Assembly: GCF_019578655.1 (NCBI RefSeq)
Contig: NC_063263.1
Span: forward strand, 3,162,001 to 3,226,000
Length of the DNA stretch: 64,000 bases
Source of the DNA: Ricinus communis
Lineage: Eukaryota > Streptophyta > Magnoliopsida > Malpighiales > Euphorbiaceae
Reading direction: 5' to 3'
The position numbers were made by a program, and so were the translations under genes. Of the stretch, positions 11,341 through 23,031 are shown in pieces. The notes under the pieces were generated by a model. It saw only the letters and a list, made by a program, of their open reading frames with translations. It did not search any database and was not told the DNA's origin. Each line of letters begins with the position of its first letter. Position 1 is the stretch's first letter.

Positions 11341-12600
11341 TCTGATTTTGTAAACTATTTGGTTACTAAAGTCCTTCCGAAGGGTATGGCATTTCAGCAA
11401 AAGAAGAAATTCTTTTCTGAATTGAAATACTACATTTGGGAGGACCCTTTCTTGTTCAAAGTTTGTGCAGATTAGGTTATTCAACGATGTGTACATGGAG
11501 AGGAGATCCTCCAGATTTTGAGGCATTTCCATGAAGGACCAACGGGAGGTCATCAAGCTGCAAATCACACAGCTAGGAAGGTGCTAAACTCTGGATTCTA
11601 TTGGCTGACGATCTTTAGGGATGCTAGAGCATTTGTTTAGGTTTGTGATGCATGCCAAAAATCAGGTAACATCTCTGCTTGTGATGAGATGTCCCAAACG
11701 AGCATTCAAGCTGTTGAGATTTTTGATATTTAGGGCATCGACTTCATGGGACCCTTTCCGACTTCCTATGATAATAAATACATCTTGGTTGTCGTTGAGT
11801 ACTTTTCTAAGTGGCCAGAAGTGCAAGCTTTTTCCACTGTTGATGCTAGGGTAGTTAGAAGATTCCTCAAAAGACTGTTTGCTAGGTTTGGAACACCTAG
11901 GGCTCTTATTAGTGATAAGTGGATTCATTTTTGTAATGCCCAGTTAGAAAAGGTGCCTAAATGCTATGGTGTATCACACAGGTTTTCTACACCCTATCAC
12001 CCACAAACCAGTGGGTAAGTGGAGGTGACTAATAAGGGTTTGAAACAAATTTTTTAGAGAAAACTATAGAAGTGAGTAGGAAGGATTGGACGAAGAAGCT
12101 AGATGATGCCTTGTGGGCATTTAGGATGGCCTATCGTACTTCAACTGCTTTTACACCATATAGGCCAGTTTATGGCAAAATATGCCATTTGCTTGTTAAA
12201 CTTGAGCATAAAGCATTATGGGCTTTAAAAACTTGCAATTTTGATGTTGTTGATGCAAGTAAACATAGACAGTGGCAGCTTAACGAGTTGGATGAGTGGC
12301 GTAACCAAGCATATGGCAACTCCTTAATCTACAAGGAGGAAACCAAGAAGTGCCATGACAAGAGGCTAAGAAGCACCAAGGAATTCCAAGTTGGGGATAT
12401 TGTATTATTGTATAACTCACGACTCCAACTCTTTCCTAGGAAGCTATAGAGTCGTTGGTCAGGACCGTTCACCGTCCAGCAAGTTTTCGCATATGGCACA
12501 GTGGAGTTGCACCATCTAGAGAATTGAAACTTCAAGGTCAATGAGTATATGTTGAAGCATTACTATGGTAATTCATTGGAGCGAGTCAACTTTGTATTGC
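11340..12600 (+). pseudogene. integrase of Athila-like element 2
   Basis: A degraded zinc-binding N-terminus (a [21 protein letters not shown] stretch, about 11540-11600, then C..CQK) is followed by the core. The core reads MGPFPTSYDNKYILVVVEYFSKWPE, FGTPRALISDKW and TPYHPQTSG at about 11746-12015. The C-terminal part is WTKKLDDALWAFRMAYRT, then LEHKALWAL and FQVGDIVLLYNSRL, to about 12450. Stops near 11634, 11733 and 12016 break it. The match to the integrase of element 1 is close, so the two elements are members of one lineage. Confidence 0.8.
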
Positions 12601-13400
12601 ATCAACAAGAGTAGCTCAAGCATTATGGGTCCAGCTAAATGACTCGGAAAAAAAAGAAGTGCTTTTGGGAGGGACCTCAACTTTTATTTTATGTTTTTTT
12701 AATATTTTGATCATTGATTTTGGAACATTCTTTCTAGTTTAGTCTTCATTTTCATTTATTTTTTGAGTTTTTATATGCCATTAGAATGTTCTGAGGTATG
12801 TGGAAGGAAACTTAGATGTTTGACTATTGAAAATTACAAGAAATTATGCATGAAAAAGTGCTGGAAATGAACTCTGGGCTTCAGCACGGTCTGGGCAGTT
12901 CAGCACGCCCCATGAGCACACTCGTGCTTATCAACACGGGCGTGTTGTGGGCAACCAAACCGTGTTGAGCTAAAATCGGACTTCAACACGTTTTCCGAGA
13001 GTGATACGGGCTGTGAACACGACCTTGTCAAGTAACACGGTCGTATTCTGGGCACCCAAACCGTGTTGATAGAAAAAATGGACTTCAGCACGTTTTCTGT
13101 GATTAACACGTGCTATGGGACCGGCATGCCCTGGAACACGGGCGTGTTGAGCCGCGCCATATCACAGGTAGCAAAATTTTCGGTCTCCTCTCTCTTTGCG
13201 CGTATAGGCCGATATCCTCTCCTTCTTTTCCTTCAATTTTCAAGTGTTTTTCCGGCAAATCAAGTAAGTTTCTTCTCTTAACTTTGTTAAATACTCCATT
13301 TTGGTATGTCATTTTACTTTTTTCTCTAATTTCTTTAATTATTTCTGTAATTGTTGGTATTGTATCTTATTTTCATCAATCTCTTTGTTAATTTCTTTTT
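12600..13400 (+). other. 3' region of element 2 with CACGGGCGTG-type palindromes
   Basis: After integrase this region contains no convincing ORF. Between 12885 and 13150 there is a cluster of GC-rich palindromic words of the CACGGGCGTG kind (for example near 12937 and 13137), with several half-sites such as CGTGTTGA and CAGCACG. It is followed by a CT-rich stretch and an AAGTAAGT-like possible splice donor near 13262. Athila elements place a 3' ORF here, but none is preserved. Confidence 0.45.
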
Positions 13401-14287
13401 ATTTCATTAAATTTGTCGCTTTTGTTGCATTTTATTTGTTGTTTCCTTGAATTTCTTGCTTTTTAAAAAAAAAAATTTGATTTGTTATTATTCTTTATTT
13501 TGCTTAATTTTTTATTGTTATTTACATTTGTTATTTCTTCTATTCTATATTTGAATTGCTTTATTGCCGTTGTTTAAAATTGAAAGGATTTTCAAAAATT
13601 TTAAAGTTGAACATCTCAAGGCTAGAAATTTAAATATATTTATATAATTATTGTAAATTTTCTTATTAGTTTCGTTCTCAATTGAATGATTAAATTTTGA
13701 TAAATAATTTTTATTTATTAACTAAATATTATTTCTTAATGTTCATTATTTTAGACATATAATTAGTCATAAATTTAAAATATTAGATTTATTAAGTGTA
13801 AATAAATTAGCTTCGTTCTTAATTGGATGATTAAATTTTGATAAATATTTTTTATTTATTGACTAAATATTATTTCTTAATCTTCATTATTTTAGGCATA
13901 TAATTAGTCATAAATTTAAAATATTTGATTTATTAAGTGTAAATAAAATCATTCAATTTTAGGCATAATACGAATTAAATTAAAATTATAAAATATATAA
14001 TGCTATTACAATTATAAAATTATTTTTAAAGCGCAAATTTTTCTTAATAAACATTTTTTCTCAAATATTTAACTTATGTTCTTATAATAAATTATCTATT
14101 TCATTTAATAATTTATTAGTTTCAAACTTATATATAATTTACTTAAATAATAGCGATCCTATGTTATTTTAAATTTATTTATTAAGTTAATAAAGAAATA
14201 ATTTTAAAATTGAATAGTTTTTTAATGCACCAAATATAAAACATTAAACTGTATCCTATTTTACAGTCTATATCGGCAATTATTTAA
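13400..14287. other. AT-rich spacer with a 141-bp tandem duplication
   Basis: I see no gene in this very AT-rich spacer. The only clear structure is a duplicated block: 13666-13806 is repeated at 13807-13947 with a constant offset of 141 bases and a handful of substitutions. Confidence 0.6.
13666..13947. repeat. 141-bp tandem duplication, two copies
   Basis: Both copies begin TTAG(T/C)TTCGTTCT and continue through the same AT-rich sequence to AAGTGTAAATAAA. The offset is 141 bases throughout. Differences between the copies are few and mostly transitions. No coding potential is seen. Confidence 0.75.
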
Positions 14288-14973
14288 CATTTTCACAACG
14301 AATTTGAAACTAAAAATCAGCACTGCCTACACCTCTTCTGCATTGCAACAGATCAGTACTTATGCGATTTGTAAGAAAGAAGAAGCCATCACTTAGTAAC
14401 GAGTGATGACTCTTTAAGGAAAGGATAAACAGGTGAAGAATCCCTGTACCCAATTTATCCTTCTTTTATCAATTGAAGTTCTGATTTTTGTTTCTTTATT
14501 TAGGGTTTTTGTTTATTTGATTTAGAGGCATGTTTCTCATTTAATTTACTTCCATTAAGTTTCTTTTCTTTTTTCTTTTCGTCTTTTCTTTAAAGCTTAA
14601 TTATGCTTACTATAGCATAGCAATTAATCTGATGACTACTATTTGAGAATACTATCATTGTTTAATTCTGTATTACCCTGACTAGCTGTTATTATAATGT
14701 AACAAATTAGGGTCATTTGATTGTTTGTATATATGTTCTTATAACATTTTTCGTTGTGAAATCATTTTATTATCACAACACTTTTCATCTCTAATTACCT
14801 TTTATTGGTGCCAACAATTGATCCGTGCAAAGTGTTTAGTTTAATTTTGTTTTATAGTGGTTGTCTTTTGTTTCCAAAGCAGCTGATGGGCGTACAATTG
14901 TTGAAGATTTGAGGATCAACCAGTCAGGATTCTGTCCCCAGATGGACTTTGGTAGCATCTCTAGATTTGTTCT
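14288..14973 (+). other. possible 5' leader exons of the downstream O-fucosyltransferase-like gene
   Basis: Two less AT-rich islands look like transcribed exons. One spans about 14290-14431 and ends CAG before GTGAAG. The other spans about 14881-14973, starts after an AAAGCAG acceptor-like site and ends CTG before GTACTG. Neither encodes a recognisable protein, and a short upstream ORF begins at ATG 14884. The coding exon at 18826 is preceded by a TTTTCCAG acceptor-like site at about 18809. Non-coding leader exons joined by long introns would therefore fit. This is inference from composition and splice-like sites only. Confidence 0.25.
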
Positions 14974-14979
14974 GGTACT

Positions 14980-17900
14980 GTTCATTTCCTTCTTTTATTT
15001 TCCCCTCTTTATCCCTAATAACACCACCATATAGGGTTAGGCTTTCCCCAAGATAAAAACATATTGTTGCTTTAGTTTTTCTTCAAAAATGGGTCAGTCA
15101 AGCGGAAAGTCTCAAATTTACTTTGCACCCTTGCCCTTTCTATTTCAATATACAATCTGGTAGTATGAATAAGAGCAAGGAAGTGGTTTAATCTGTTATG
15201 CTTGTTAAATTTGTTGAAACGCTTAAGAGGCTTCAGTTAATGTTTTTCTGGAATTTGGTTATTGGCTGAGCTGAATTGATTTGTTAGCTCATGTGAACTA
15301 GTCAGTTATTTATCCTGAGATGATCCTCATGTCACTTCTCTGTATACACTTGTATTAAGAGCTCACAGTTTGGGCTATTAGCATACTATCTACTAATTGA
15401 TAACTTCTAGGTAGATTGAGTCAATTCTTGAATGTGATGCCGTATCAACTTTTCTGTTTTTATCTATAACTAACTTGGGCTGAGGGAAACAGCATAGAAC
15501 CCTGCAGAATATGTAGCTAATAACTCTGATATGTTTTTTAAAGTATATCTATTCTAATGTGTTTAACTACTACACCTATGGTACTCGTATACTTGAGCTT
15601 GTGTCAACTCATGTCTAAATCTTTGAATTGAGATTAGGATTCAGTTCACTTATCTGAGCATTGAATATAATCTGCTAATTTTCTCTTCAACGAATAGCAT
15701 ATGCTAAAATTTCCCTTGTTAATAATCATTGTGGATTGACAAGATAATTATTTTTTTGTTGTCTTCTTCATCTGACCTTGTTGTCAGTCCTTTTCCTGGA
15801 ACACTAGTAAATTACCTTCAATAGTGATGCTATTTTCAGGTAGCACTTGCAGTTCATGAACAATTAATGTGTCCTTTTTTTAGGACACAGGCTCTAATTA
15901 TTCATTTATTATTAGTTTTAAAACAATTCTGAATCAAATTGAATTATTTTAAATTCTTTTGGCTGCTCTTATCTTTGAATTTAACTAATTGTTACATATT
16001 GGAGCTTGAAAAAATTTAATGTACTGTATTTACAACTGGGAATATTATTCTTTGTGCATGCATTGGTTGAGAGTGCAATTTTTGTTTTAGTAGAAGTGTA
16101 GAGCAGAACTTTTTAAATTTGCTTGATTAAGGCCCGTTTTCACGAACCTTTTTTGTCTACTGTTAAAACTAGTTAATTGGTTGAGATTGTGGGATGAAGA
16201 GGTGTATGTTAGCATGATAATAGTAGAAAGAGGATGACAAAACTTGAAGTAAATTCTTCACTAATTTGTCTACAAACAGCCTGTTTTCATGAAATGGAAA
16301 TATCAATTTTGGAGGTGCAGTTTTAATACTTTTGACGCTTGCTAAGTGTCATTTGGCTATGACCTGAAATGCATTAGTGATAGGTTATTAATGAAGGTAC
16401 TTTTGAATTAAAAGTATAGGCTTAATACCCTACAACTTCAGGTTTTAATTTGAATAGTCTTTTCTTTTTCTTTTTCGGGTTGAGTGAAGAATTTTGTTAT
16501 CTAATGGTTAGATTGAATTGTATTTGAGAAAAGTTAGGAATGGCAGATTTTATGTATAATGATTGAGTTGGGGATATTATCAAGGAAATGCTGACTCTTA
16601 CACTCTCTTTGAATGAGTTAATTAATTGGGTAAATAGACTTGTATTGAAATCTATTTTATGAGTTATGTTTTTACTTTCTTTTTGTGCTTTTGGCTGAGA
16701 ATATTGATGCAAATATCTTGTTACTAGGTCTGTTATGTATGAAAATTATTACTAATTAATGGAAGATATAAAAGGATTAATGACATGGAAACTATTGGGT
16801 GGAAATGTTGAAAAGGCACGACCTAAATGTTATGAGAAAACTATTTTTGCTCCATGTGCATGTTGCATTTGTTTTGTTCTTGTCTAAAGTTTGCTGTGCG
16901 AATATGTGTGTATGTTTTTAGATGATATTCATGTCATGCATAAGTACAGATTAAGGTAATAAAGGATTAAGAGTAGAATAGGTTGTTTTGATTTGAGTTT
17001 AGGCTATAAGTTTTAGGTAGCACTAGTTAGGTATAAATTAGGATTTTGGTGTAGCAATATTTGGATTTTAATTCTATATCTTGGTAATATTTTAGATAGT
17101 ATCCAAAATCAAGGAGGGGCAACTGATCGGGAAATAATTGAACACGTGGATATAGCAAGCTGTGAGTAATTGATATTGGCTAAATTTATTTTTTTAAAAT
17201 GTGTCACTGCCATCTTGATGCATACATAAAATATACGTTCATTATAAATGCGTTATCATATGGTTATAATGTTTTCTTATGTTTTATTTGTTAACATATG
17301 GCATGGAAAACTTTCATGACATAGCTAGCTATGAATGATATGTGCTATATGCTTGAAACAAAACCATGAATGTGTATATTTTAATAAAATTGATAAGAGG
17401 TATTGAATATTCACCAAGTATAATCTCACCCCAAAGACTCTAAAACTGGGAAGTATGTGGTGCTATTATTGCGTCGTGAGTTTGTTGGCTTGGTTTTTGA
17501 TCTTAGGGTTATGTGTTAGAAGTTGTAGGATTTTGTAGATGGTGATCCATTATCTGAAGGCGCTTATGAACTATATATTTATGTTTGTGCTCATATAAAT
17601 ACGGTACTGCAGTTGAACATTTGCCAATATAATTGGTAGGTCTACTTTTGATATTGGTCATTTTTAAAATACTCTTAGGCCTTTTGTTGTAAATGGTCGC
17701 TTAGCCATGGAGGGCACATAATGCCTTTGGTTTATTCTTGTGTCTATAATAGGTGTTTAATTTGGCAATGATGTAAACGTTCATGCAAATATTTTACTAA
17801 TGAAATTAACAGTTTATCTGTTGTAACATGTCTTGAATTATTTTATTGGGGCAACTTGGGCTGGCATGCGCAAAGGAAAATAAATAAATAAAAAGAGGTG

Positions 17901-18800
17901 AGACAAAAACTGGGAATGTTATGCGCTAAGTCTTGAAGGAAACATGATGTTCCCTTTTAGAAATAAATCAATGATATGCTTAGAAGGATAACTCTAGTAA
18001 CTTAAGTCACTGCCAAATTGGATGGAGGTTGTACATTCTTGTGTATGTATATAGAAAACAGGGCATAATTTAATGGGTTCAAATTAAGTTAGTTTAGGCT
18101 TGCTACGGGTCTCAGAAGCTTAAACTATCCCGTCCCTAGAGCTAGTCCGACTCCTGAGGCGGATTGGGACAAAAGAAATTGTCTCTTGAAGCCATTCACT
18201 CCTTAAAATGATCTCTCTTTAAAAGTTGAACTTTATTAATGAACATCCAGATTTGTCCATAAGCAAACACAAGCTCTCATTTTTTAAAAGCTTCTCACTT
18301 AGGAATAAACCTCTTTCTCGTGCCTGTCCTCCTTTAGTTTTATTTGCTTGGAAATATGCTGGTTTAATCTATTGCACATGCTGTCCCATTTCCCAATAAC
18401 TTCATGATTTACTTTAGCAATCATCACAAATCCTAGATTGGAATATGCCATTGCGTATATTAGTGTATAATAGATCAACTGAAGGCGGATTAGCAAAGTT
18501 TTAAGTTTAGAATAATAATGATGGAGTAATAGCAAACAACACATATACTGTTGCACATTTTCCATGGAAATGGTTGTTGAAGGACAATAAATGATGCTTA
18601 TTTCTTAGTTCATTTGCTAATCAATTACTTTGTTTATGGCGTTTTGTAAGATGATGTCTCTTCCTGCTTATATAATTAAGTCGTTCATTTTCATATTTGT
18701 TGCCTTGCAACTACTTGGATATCTTTTGTAACTTTTTTTTTATTTTATTTCACAACTTGTAGAATAATGGATTCAAAATTTAAACAAGGAACATCCTCTC
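14980..18800. other. no gene recognised: leader intron or intergenic DNA
   Basis: This 3.8-kb stretch has no recognisable coding domain on either strand. Composition is moderately AT-rich with scattered T-runs, like plant introns. If the leader exons proposed upstream are real, this would be the intron of the O-fucosyltransferase-like gene. I do not recognise transposon termini in it. Confidence 0.4.
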
Positions 18801-18825
18801 CTTTTCCAGGACTTGGGACAAAGCC

Positions 18826-20934
18826 ATGAAAAACATCCTTCTCCTCTCCAAAAACACAACCAAATCATGGACCAAGAAAAAAACTTCACTTCCTTACAGA
18901 TCTCCACTCTTTCTTTTACTGATCTCTGTCTTCACTCTCTTCATTTTTCTTGTCTTCTTCACTTCCTATACCAAAACCTCCAAACCTATTTTACAGAATA
19001 CTCTAGATTCCCAGATCTCACAATGCAGCAGATTCCAATCTCTAACTGGAGGAGAGAAATTCCTGTGGTATGCACCTCACAGTGGGTTCAGTAATCAGCT
19101 ATCGGAATTCAAGAATGCTATACTGATGGCAGGAATTTTGAACAGAACTTTAATTGTGCCTCCAATTCTTGACCATCATGCAGTTGCTCTTGGTAGTTGC
19201 CCTAAACTTAGGGTTTTGGGGCCTAAAGATATTAGAATTTCCGTTTGGAATCATGCGATTGAGCTTGTTAAGACTGGGAGGTTGGTGGGCTGTCTCTCTT
19301 TTCTCTCTTTAAAGGCAATTCAGATTTACATGTTTGTACGTCTACATAATAGCATTTCTTTTATAAACTTTGTTGGAGAAGATTATTGATTTCTTATTTC
19401 GGGGTTTTCTGAATTTCTTCTAATTGTAATAGTGTTGATGATCTTGTCAATTGACTGTAGAGTTCTGATTTATATGCTGGATTTAGTGGAGCTTTTACTG
19501 GACTAATTATAGCAGTGTATCTTTATCATTATTTGGCATTTTTTCTCAGCTGGCAAGAAAAATTCTAAGGGTAAAGGAAATTGAAAAACTATGGAAATCT
19601 TTAGTGATAAAGTCTTTATTTTGTGCTGGTTTTGCATATGAGAATCAAATATTCAGCTTGACCAGGATATGTACCCTTGTTGGATTTATTCAAGCAAAGG
19701 TTTTGTTTTCATAGAATCTGGAATGCTAGGCAAGGGACTAAAAGTATGTTAAATGGGTTTTGCATATGATTTTCTGATTTGGTAAATAATGTGTATGTGT
19801 TTTCCCTTTTTAATGAATACCCTATATTATGCCTTTCTCATATTTGCCTATATTTCTGTCATTTGCAGGTACGTCTCTATGGTTGACATCATTGATATTT
19901 CATCATTGGTTCCTTCTTCCATTCGAGCTATAGATTTCAGGGTTTTTGCATCCTTGTGGTGCGGTGTGAATAAGGATTTCATTTGCACAAATAATTTGAA
20001 TGCAGAGTCCTCTCTATTTGATAGCCTTGGGCAGTGTGGGTCTGTACTGTCAGGGTTTACTGGTAATATAGGCAAGTGTTTATATGCTGTAGTTGAAGAT
20101 TGCAGAACCACAGTATGGACTTATAAGAATGGAGAAAAGGATGGAGTATTAGATTCTTTCCAACCTGATGAGCAACTCAAGAAGAAGAAGAACATTTCCT
20201 ATATTAGGAGGCACCAAGATGTATACAAGGTACTTGGAACTGGTTCAGAATCTGAATCAGCCAGTGTTTTGGCATTTGGAAGCCTTTTCACTGCCCCTTA
20301 CAAGGGTTCAGAGCTATATATTGATATCCACGAAGCACAGAGGGATCAAAGGATACAATCTTTAATTAAGAAAAGTCAATTTCTTCCGTTTGTGCCTGAA
20401 TTGTTAAATGCAGGGAGGAAGTTTGCTTTAGAGACCATAAAGGCTCCTTTTCTTTGCGCCCAGCTCAGACTGTTAGATGGTCAGTTTAAGAACCACTGGA
20501 AAACTACTTTTCTGGGCTTAAAACAAAAGTTAGAAACTTTAAAGCAGAGTGGCCCTCAACCCATCCATATTTTTGTAATGACTGATCTTCCTCAAGGTAA
20601 TTGGACTGGAAGTTACTTGGGTGATTTGGCTGATGACACAAAACATTTTAAGTTGCACTTCCTGAGAGAAGATGACGACTTGGTGATTCAAACAGCAAAG
20701 AAACTCGCAACCGCAGAGCATGGCTTGAGACTTGGATCTTTGCCAATAAGTCTTAATGGAGTGAGCAAGATGAAGATGCACTGTTCTCATCAGAAATTGC
20801 CTGACATACTTCTATATGTTGAGGAAAGTGTTTGTGCTTGTGCTTCGCTTGGTTTTGTTGGGACTACTGGATCAACTATTGCAGAGAGTATAGAGCTGAT
20901 GAGAAAATCTGATGTGTGTACAAATAATTCGTAG
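18826..20934 (+). CDS. O-fucosyltransferase family protein (GDP-fucose protein O-fucosyltransferase-like)
   Basis: There are two exons, 18826-19280 and 19869-20934, joined across a 588-bp GT-AG intron, giving 1,521 nt and 506 residues. A short basic N-terminus is followed by one hydrophobic segment at about residues 27-49 (PLFLLLISVFTLFIFLVFF). This is the layout of a type II Golgi membrane protein. The lumenal domain carries YAPHSGFSNQLSEFKNAI and LNRTLIVPP (residues about 84-120), the substrate-binding start of plant O-FucT proteins. Near the end are CAQLRLLDGQFKNHW and ASLGFVGTTGSTIAE, the second conserved block. Such enzymes are predicted to move fucose from GDP-fucose to protein or cell-wall glycans; the exact acceptor cannot be read from sequence. 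ATG 18826 is chosen because it precedes the membrane anchor. The reading frame is intact. Confidence 0.88.
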
Positions 20935-21320
20935 TCGAACTCCGACATGACATTTGGCTGGCTGTGGGTAAGTTCAGAATAGTTCCGGGTTCTTTTTAAA
21001 TCCCAGTATGCAAGCTTGGTTAATAGGAGCCATATCTACAGGATCTCGTTCTATCCTAAGATTCTTGGTGGTTCATTGGGTTTACAGGAGGTAAAGAGTT
21101 TAATTCTTTTGTGAACGTTAAATGAATACTTGCAGGCACTATTCTTTTTCTCCGTGGCACATATCCAAATAAAACAATGTTACAGTTTATTTTCTATCGA
21201 ATGGTTAGTTTAGTAAGTAACTTTTTCGAAGAAAAAAGAAATTTACTAATTAAAATGGATATTAGAAAAAAATTACAAATTTAATGTCTTAATTTTTTAA
21301 TTTTTTTTATATTTTGGATA
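20935..21320. other. 3' flank of the O-fucosyltransferase-like gene
   Basis: The first ~200 bases are of mixed composition and probably form the 3' untranslated region. The sequence then becomes AT-rich up to the start of a palindromic element at 21321. Nothing else is recognised. Confidence 0.4.
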
Positions 21321-23031
21321 GGAATAATCTATATTTGGCCCCTTGTATTTTTTTTCATTAAGTTCTTGCACTTTGTGAGGTTAATTGGGTGTATGTTATT
21401 TGGTTCCTGTATTTTTTAATCATACTATCAAATCCTTATATTTAACCAATTAAGTCTATATCTTACTTTTTAACCAATTAAGTCTTTAATTATAATTTTT
21501 AAAGAATTTTTAGTTAACATATTAAAATTATTTAAATTAATTTGAAGGCTAGTTCAATAATTTAGGAATTTGACTAAATTATATACTTTTGTTTTTAGTT
21601 ATGTAATAATGAAAAATTTTAAATGATAAATATTCAAACTCCATGACTATTACATATTTTATTTGGTCATTATCGTGTATGGATTGAATTAATATATGTG
21701 ATTTGACTAACGTTCTAATTGAATATTTATGAAATTAATAAGTTCTTATTAATATATATATATATATATAATTTGTCTGAGTTTTCTTTCTTATTTGTTA
21801 AAAATTGGGATTGTTTTTACAATTATTTTTTTTATAATCAGTTTATGTCTTTCTCTCTATTAGTTCATTTCTTATTTTTATTAGTTAAAACACCATATTT
21901 TAACTAATATAACTGATTTAATCTAATAAATTATAATTTTAATTTAAATAATATCAAGTGGTATCATTCCAATTAAATTAATAGTCAATTATTAAAATAA
22001 AAATATAATTTAAATCTAAATTATAATAAAGTCTTATCGCTCTTTTAAATAATAATTTTCATGGGGTAAATGTCAATAAAATAAAATGACAGGGTATAAT
22101 GATATTATGCAAATAAAAGTATAGGGACTCAATCTCATAAAAATAAAATATAAAAATTTAGTAAAGCAAATTTATAAAATAAAAGTACAATGACTTAATG
22201 TTAGGCCTCTAGGAAAGGAGGGGTTATTTCTTGAATTCCTTCACTTAAGGGAAGGTTTGCCTACTTATAGGAAGGAGAGAAGAATTAGAACTCGGGAATT
22301 CAATTTGGCCTAATAAGAAGTCTAGGGTGAAAGAGTAGCTTTCGGAAAAAGCCTGCTTTCAATTTCTTTCATTCCTTACTATAATGTACGCGGTAAGTAG
22401 ATACCCAGGCCCGTACTCTTCGGGCCGGGTTTGGACAATAATTTTTGTGTACAAGCCCGGCTCAGATTGAACTTTTAAAAAGCTCGAACTTTTCGGGCTG
22501 GACTTGGGATTTACATAAAAATCCAAGTCCGGCCCGGTCCGACCCGAATTGGGATTTACTTGGGATTTACTTGTGACCTTCAACTTATAATTAAATACTA
22601 TATACCACTTAGCTACCTATTATTTTTGTCTATAATTTTATTGTTATTAATAATATATTTAAATAAAACTAAACTCAAGCCCGACCCGAACCGTATTTAC
22701 AGGTTTAACAATTGGTTGGGCCGGGCAGGGTTTTTTTAAAAAAATTCGGGTTCAGGCTTGGGCTAAGAGATATTAAAAAATTCTCGGGCTTGGACGGGCT
22801 CGGGCTTGTTCAAAATAAAGTCAAACTCGGTCAGGCCCGACCCATGAACAGGTCTAGCGGTAAGCAAAAGAGTGATCCTCGGGGAGAGTTTTCCCCTCAA
22901 GTGGGTGGCTTGGTAAGCAACAAGCTACCTTCAGCATCGGTAAAATCCCTATCAAAAAAGGGTGAATAAAAATGCAAGGACCTAGTCCCAAAAAAAATAA
23001 AAATACATGGGGCTAAAATATATATTATTCC
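21321..23031. mobile_element. palindromic MULE-like non-autonomous element containing a hAT element
   Basis: The two ends are inverted: GGAATAATCTATATTTGGCC at 21321 and, on the opposite strand at 23031, GGAATAATATATATTTTAGC; both continue into CCC.TGTATTTTT. Nine-base flanks TTTTGGATA and TTTTAGATG agree at 7 of 9 positions, which suits an old Mutator-type target duplication. Internal motifs of the AAGTCCTTGTATTTT kind recur in both orientations. No transposase is present, so it would depend on enzymes supplied elsewhere. The class is inferred from TIR and duplication length. Confidence 0.45.
22398..22856. mobile_element. hAT-type miniature element with perfect 8-bp target duplication
   Basis: The 459-bp element starts TAGATACCCAGGCCCG and ends, read on the other strand, TAGACCTGTTCATGGGTCGG. 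The subterminal regions are full of GGGCC/CCCGG words in inverted arrangement (22406-22550 and 22676-22850). It is flanked by GCGGTAAG at 22390-22397 and again at 22857-22864, an exact 8-bp duplication as made by hAT transposases. There is no coding capacity. It lies inside a larger palindromic element and so inserted later. Confidence 0.75.

Larger units (their letters stand above)
5576..13400 (+). mobile_element. Athila-like Ty3/gypsy element 2 with 5' LTR, no 3' LTR seen
   Basis: An LTR (5576-7096), a tRNA-Asp-type primer site, gag, protease, RT/RNase H, integrase and a GC-palindrome 3' region follow in order. The coding region is interrupted by many stops but is less decayed than element 1. 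No second copy of the 1.5-kb LTR is visible downstream, so the 3' end is lost; the right limit of about 13400 marks where recognisable element sequence fades into AT-rich DNA. It sits inside the 3' ORF of element 1, but no continuation of that ORF is seen on the far side. Confidence 0.75.

Noticed and set aside
19848..20111. Minus-strand frame over the O-FucT second exon
   Set aside because: It is a shadow of the intact coding exon on the plus strand.
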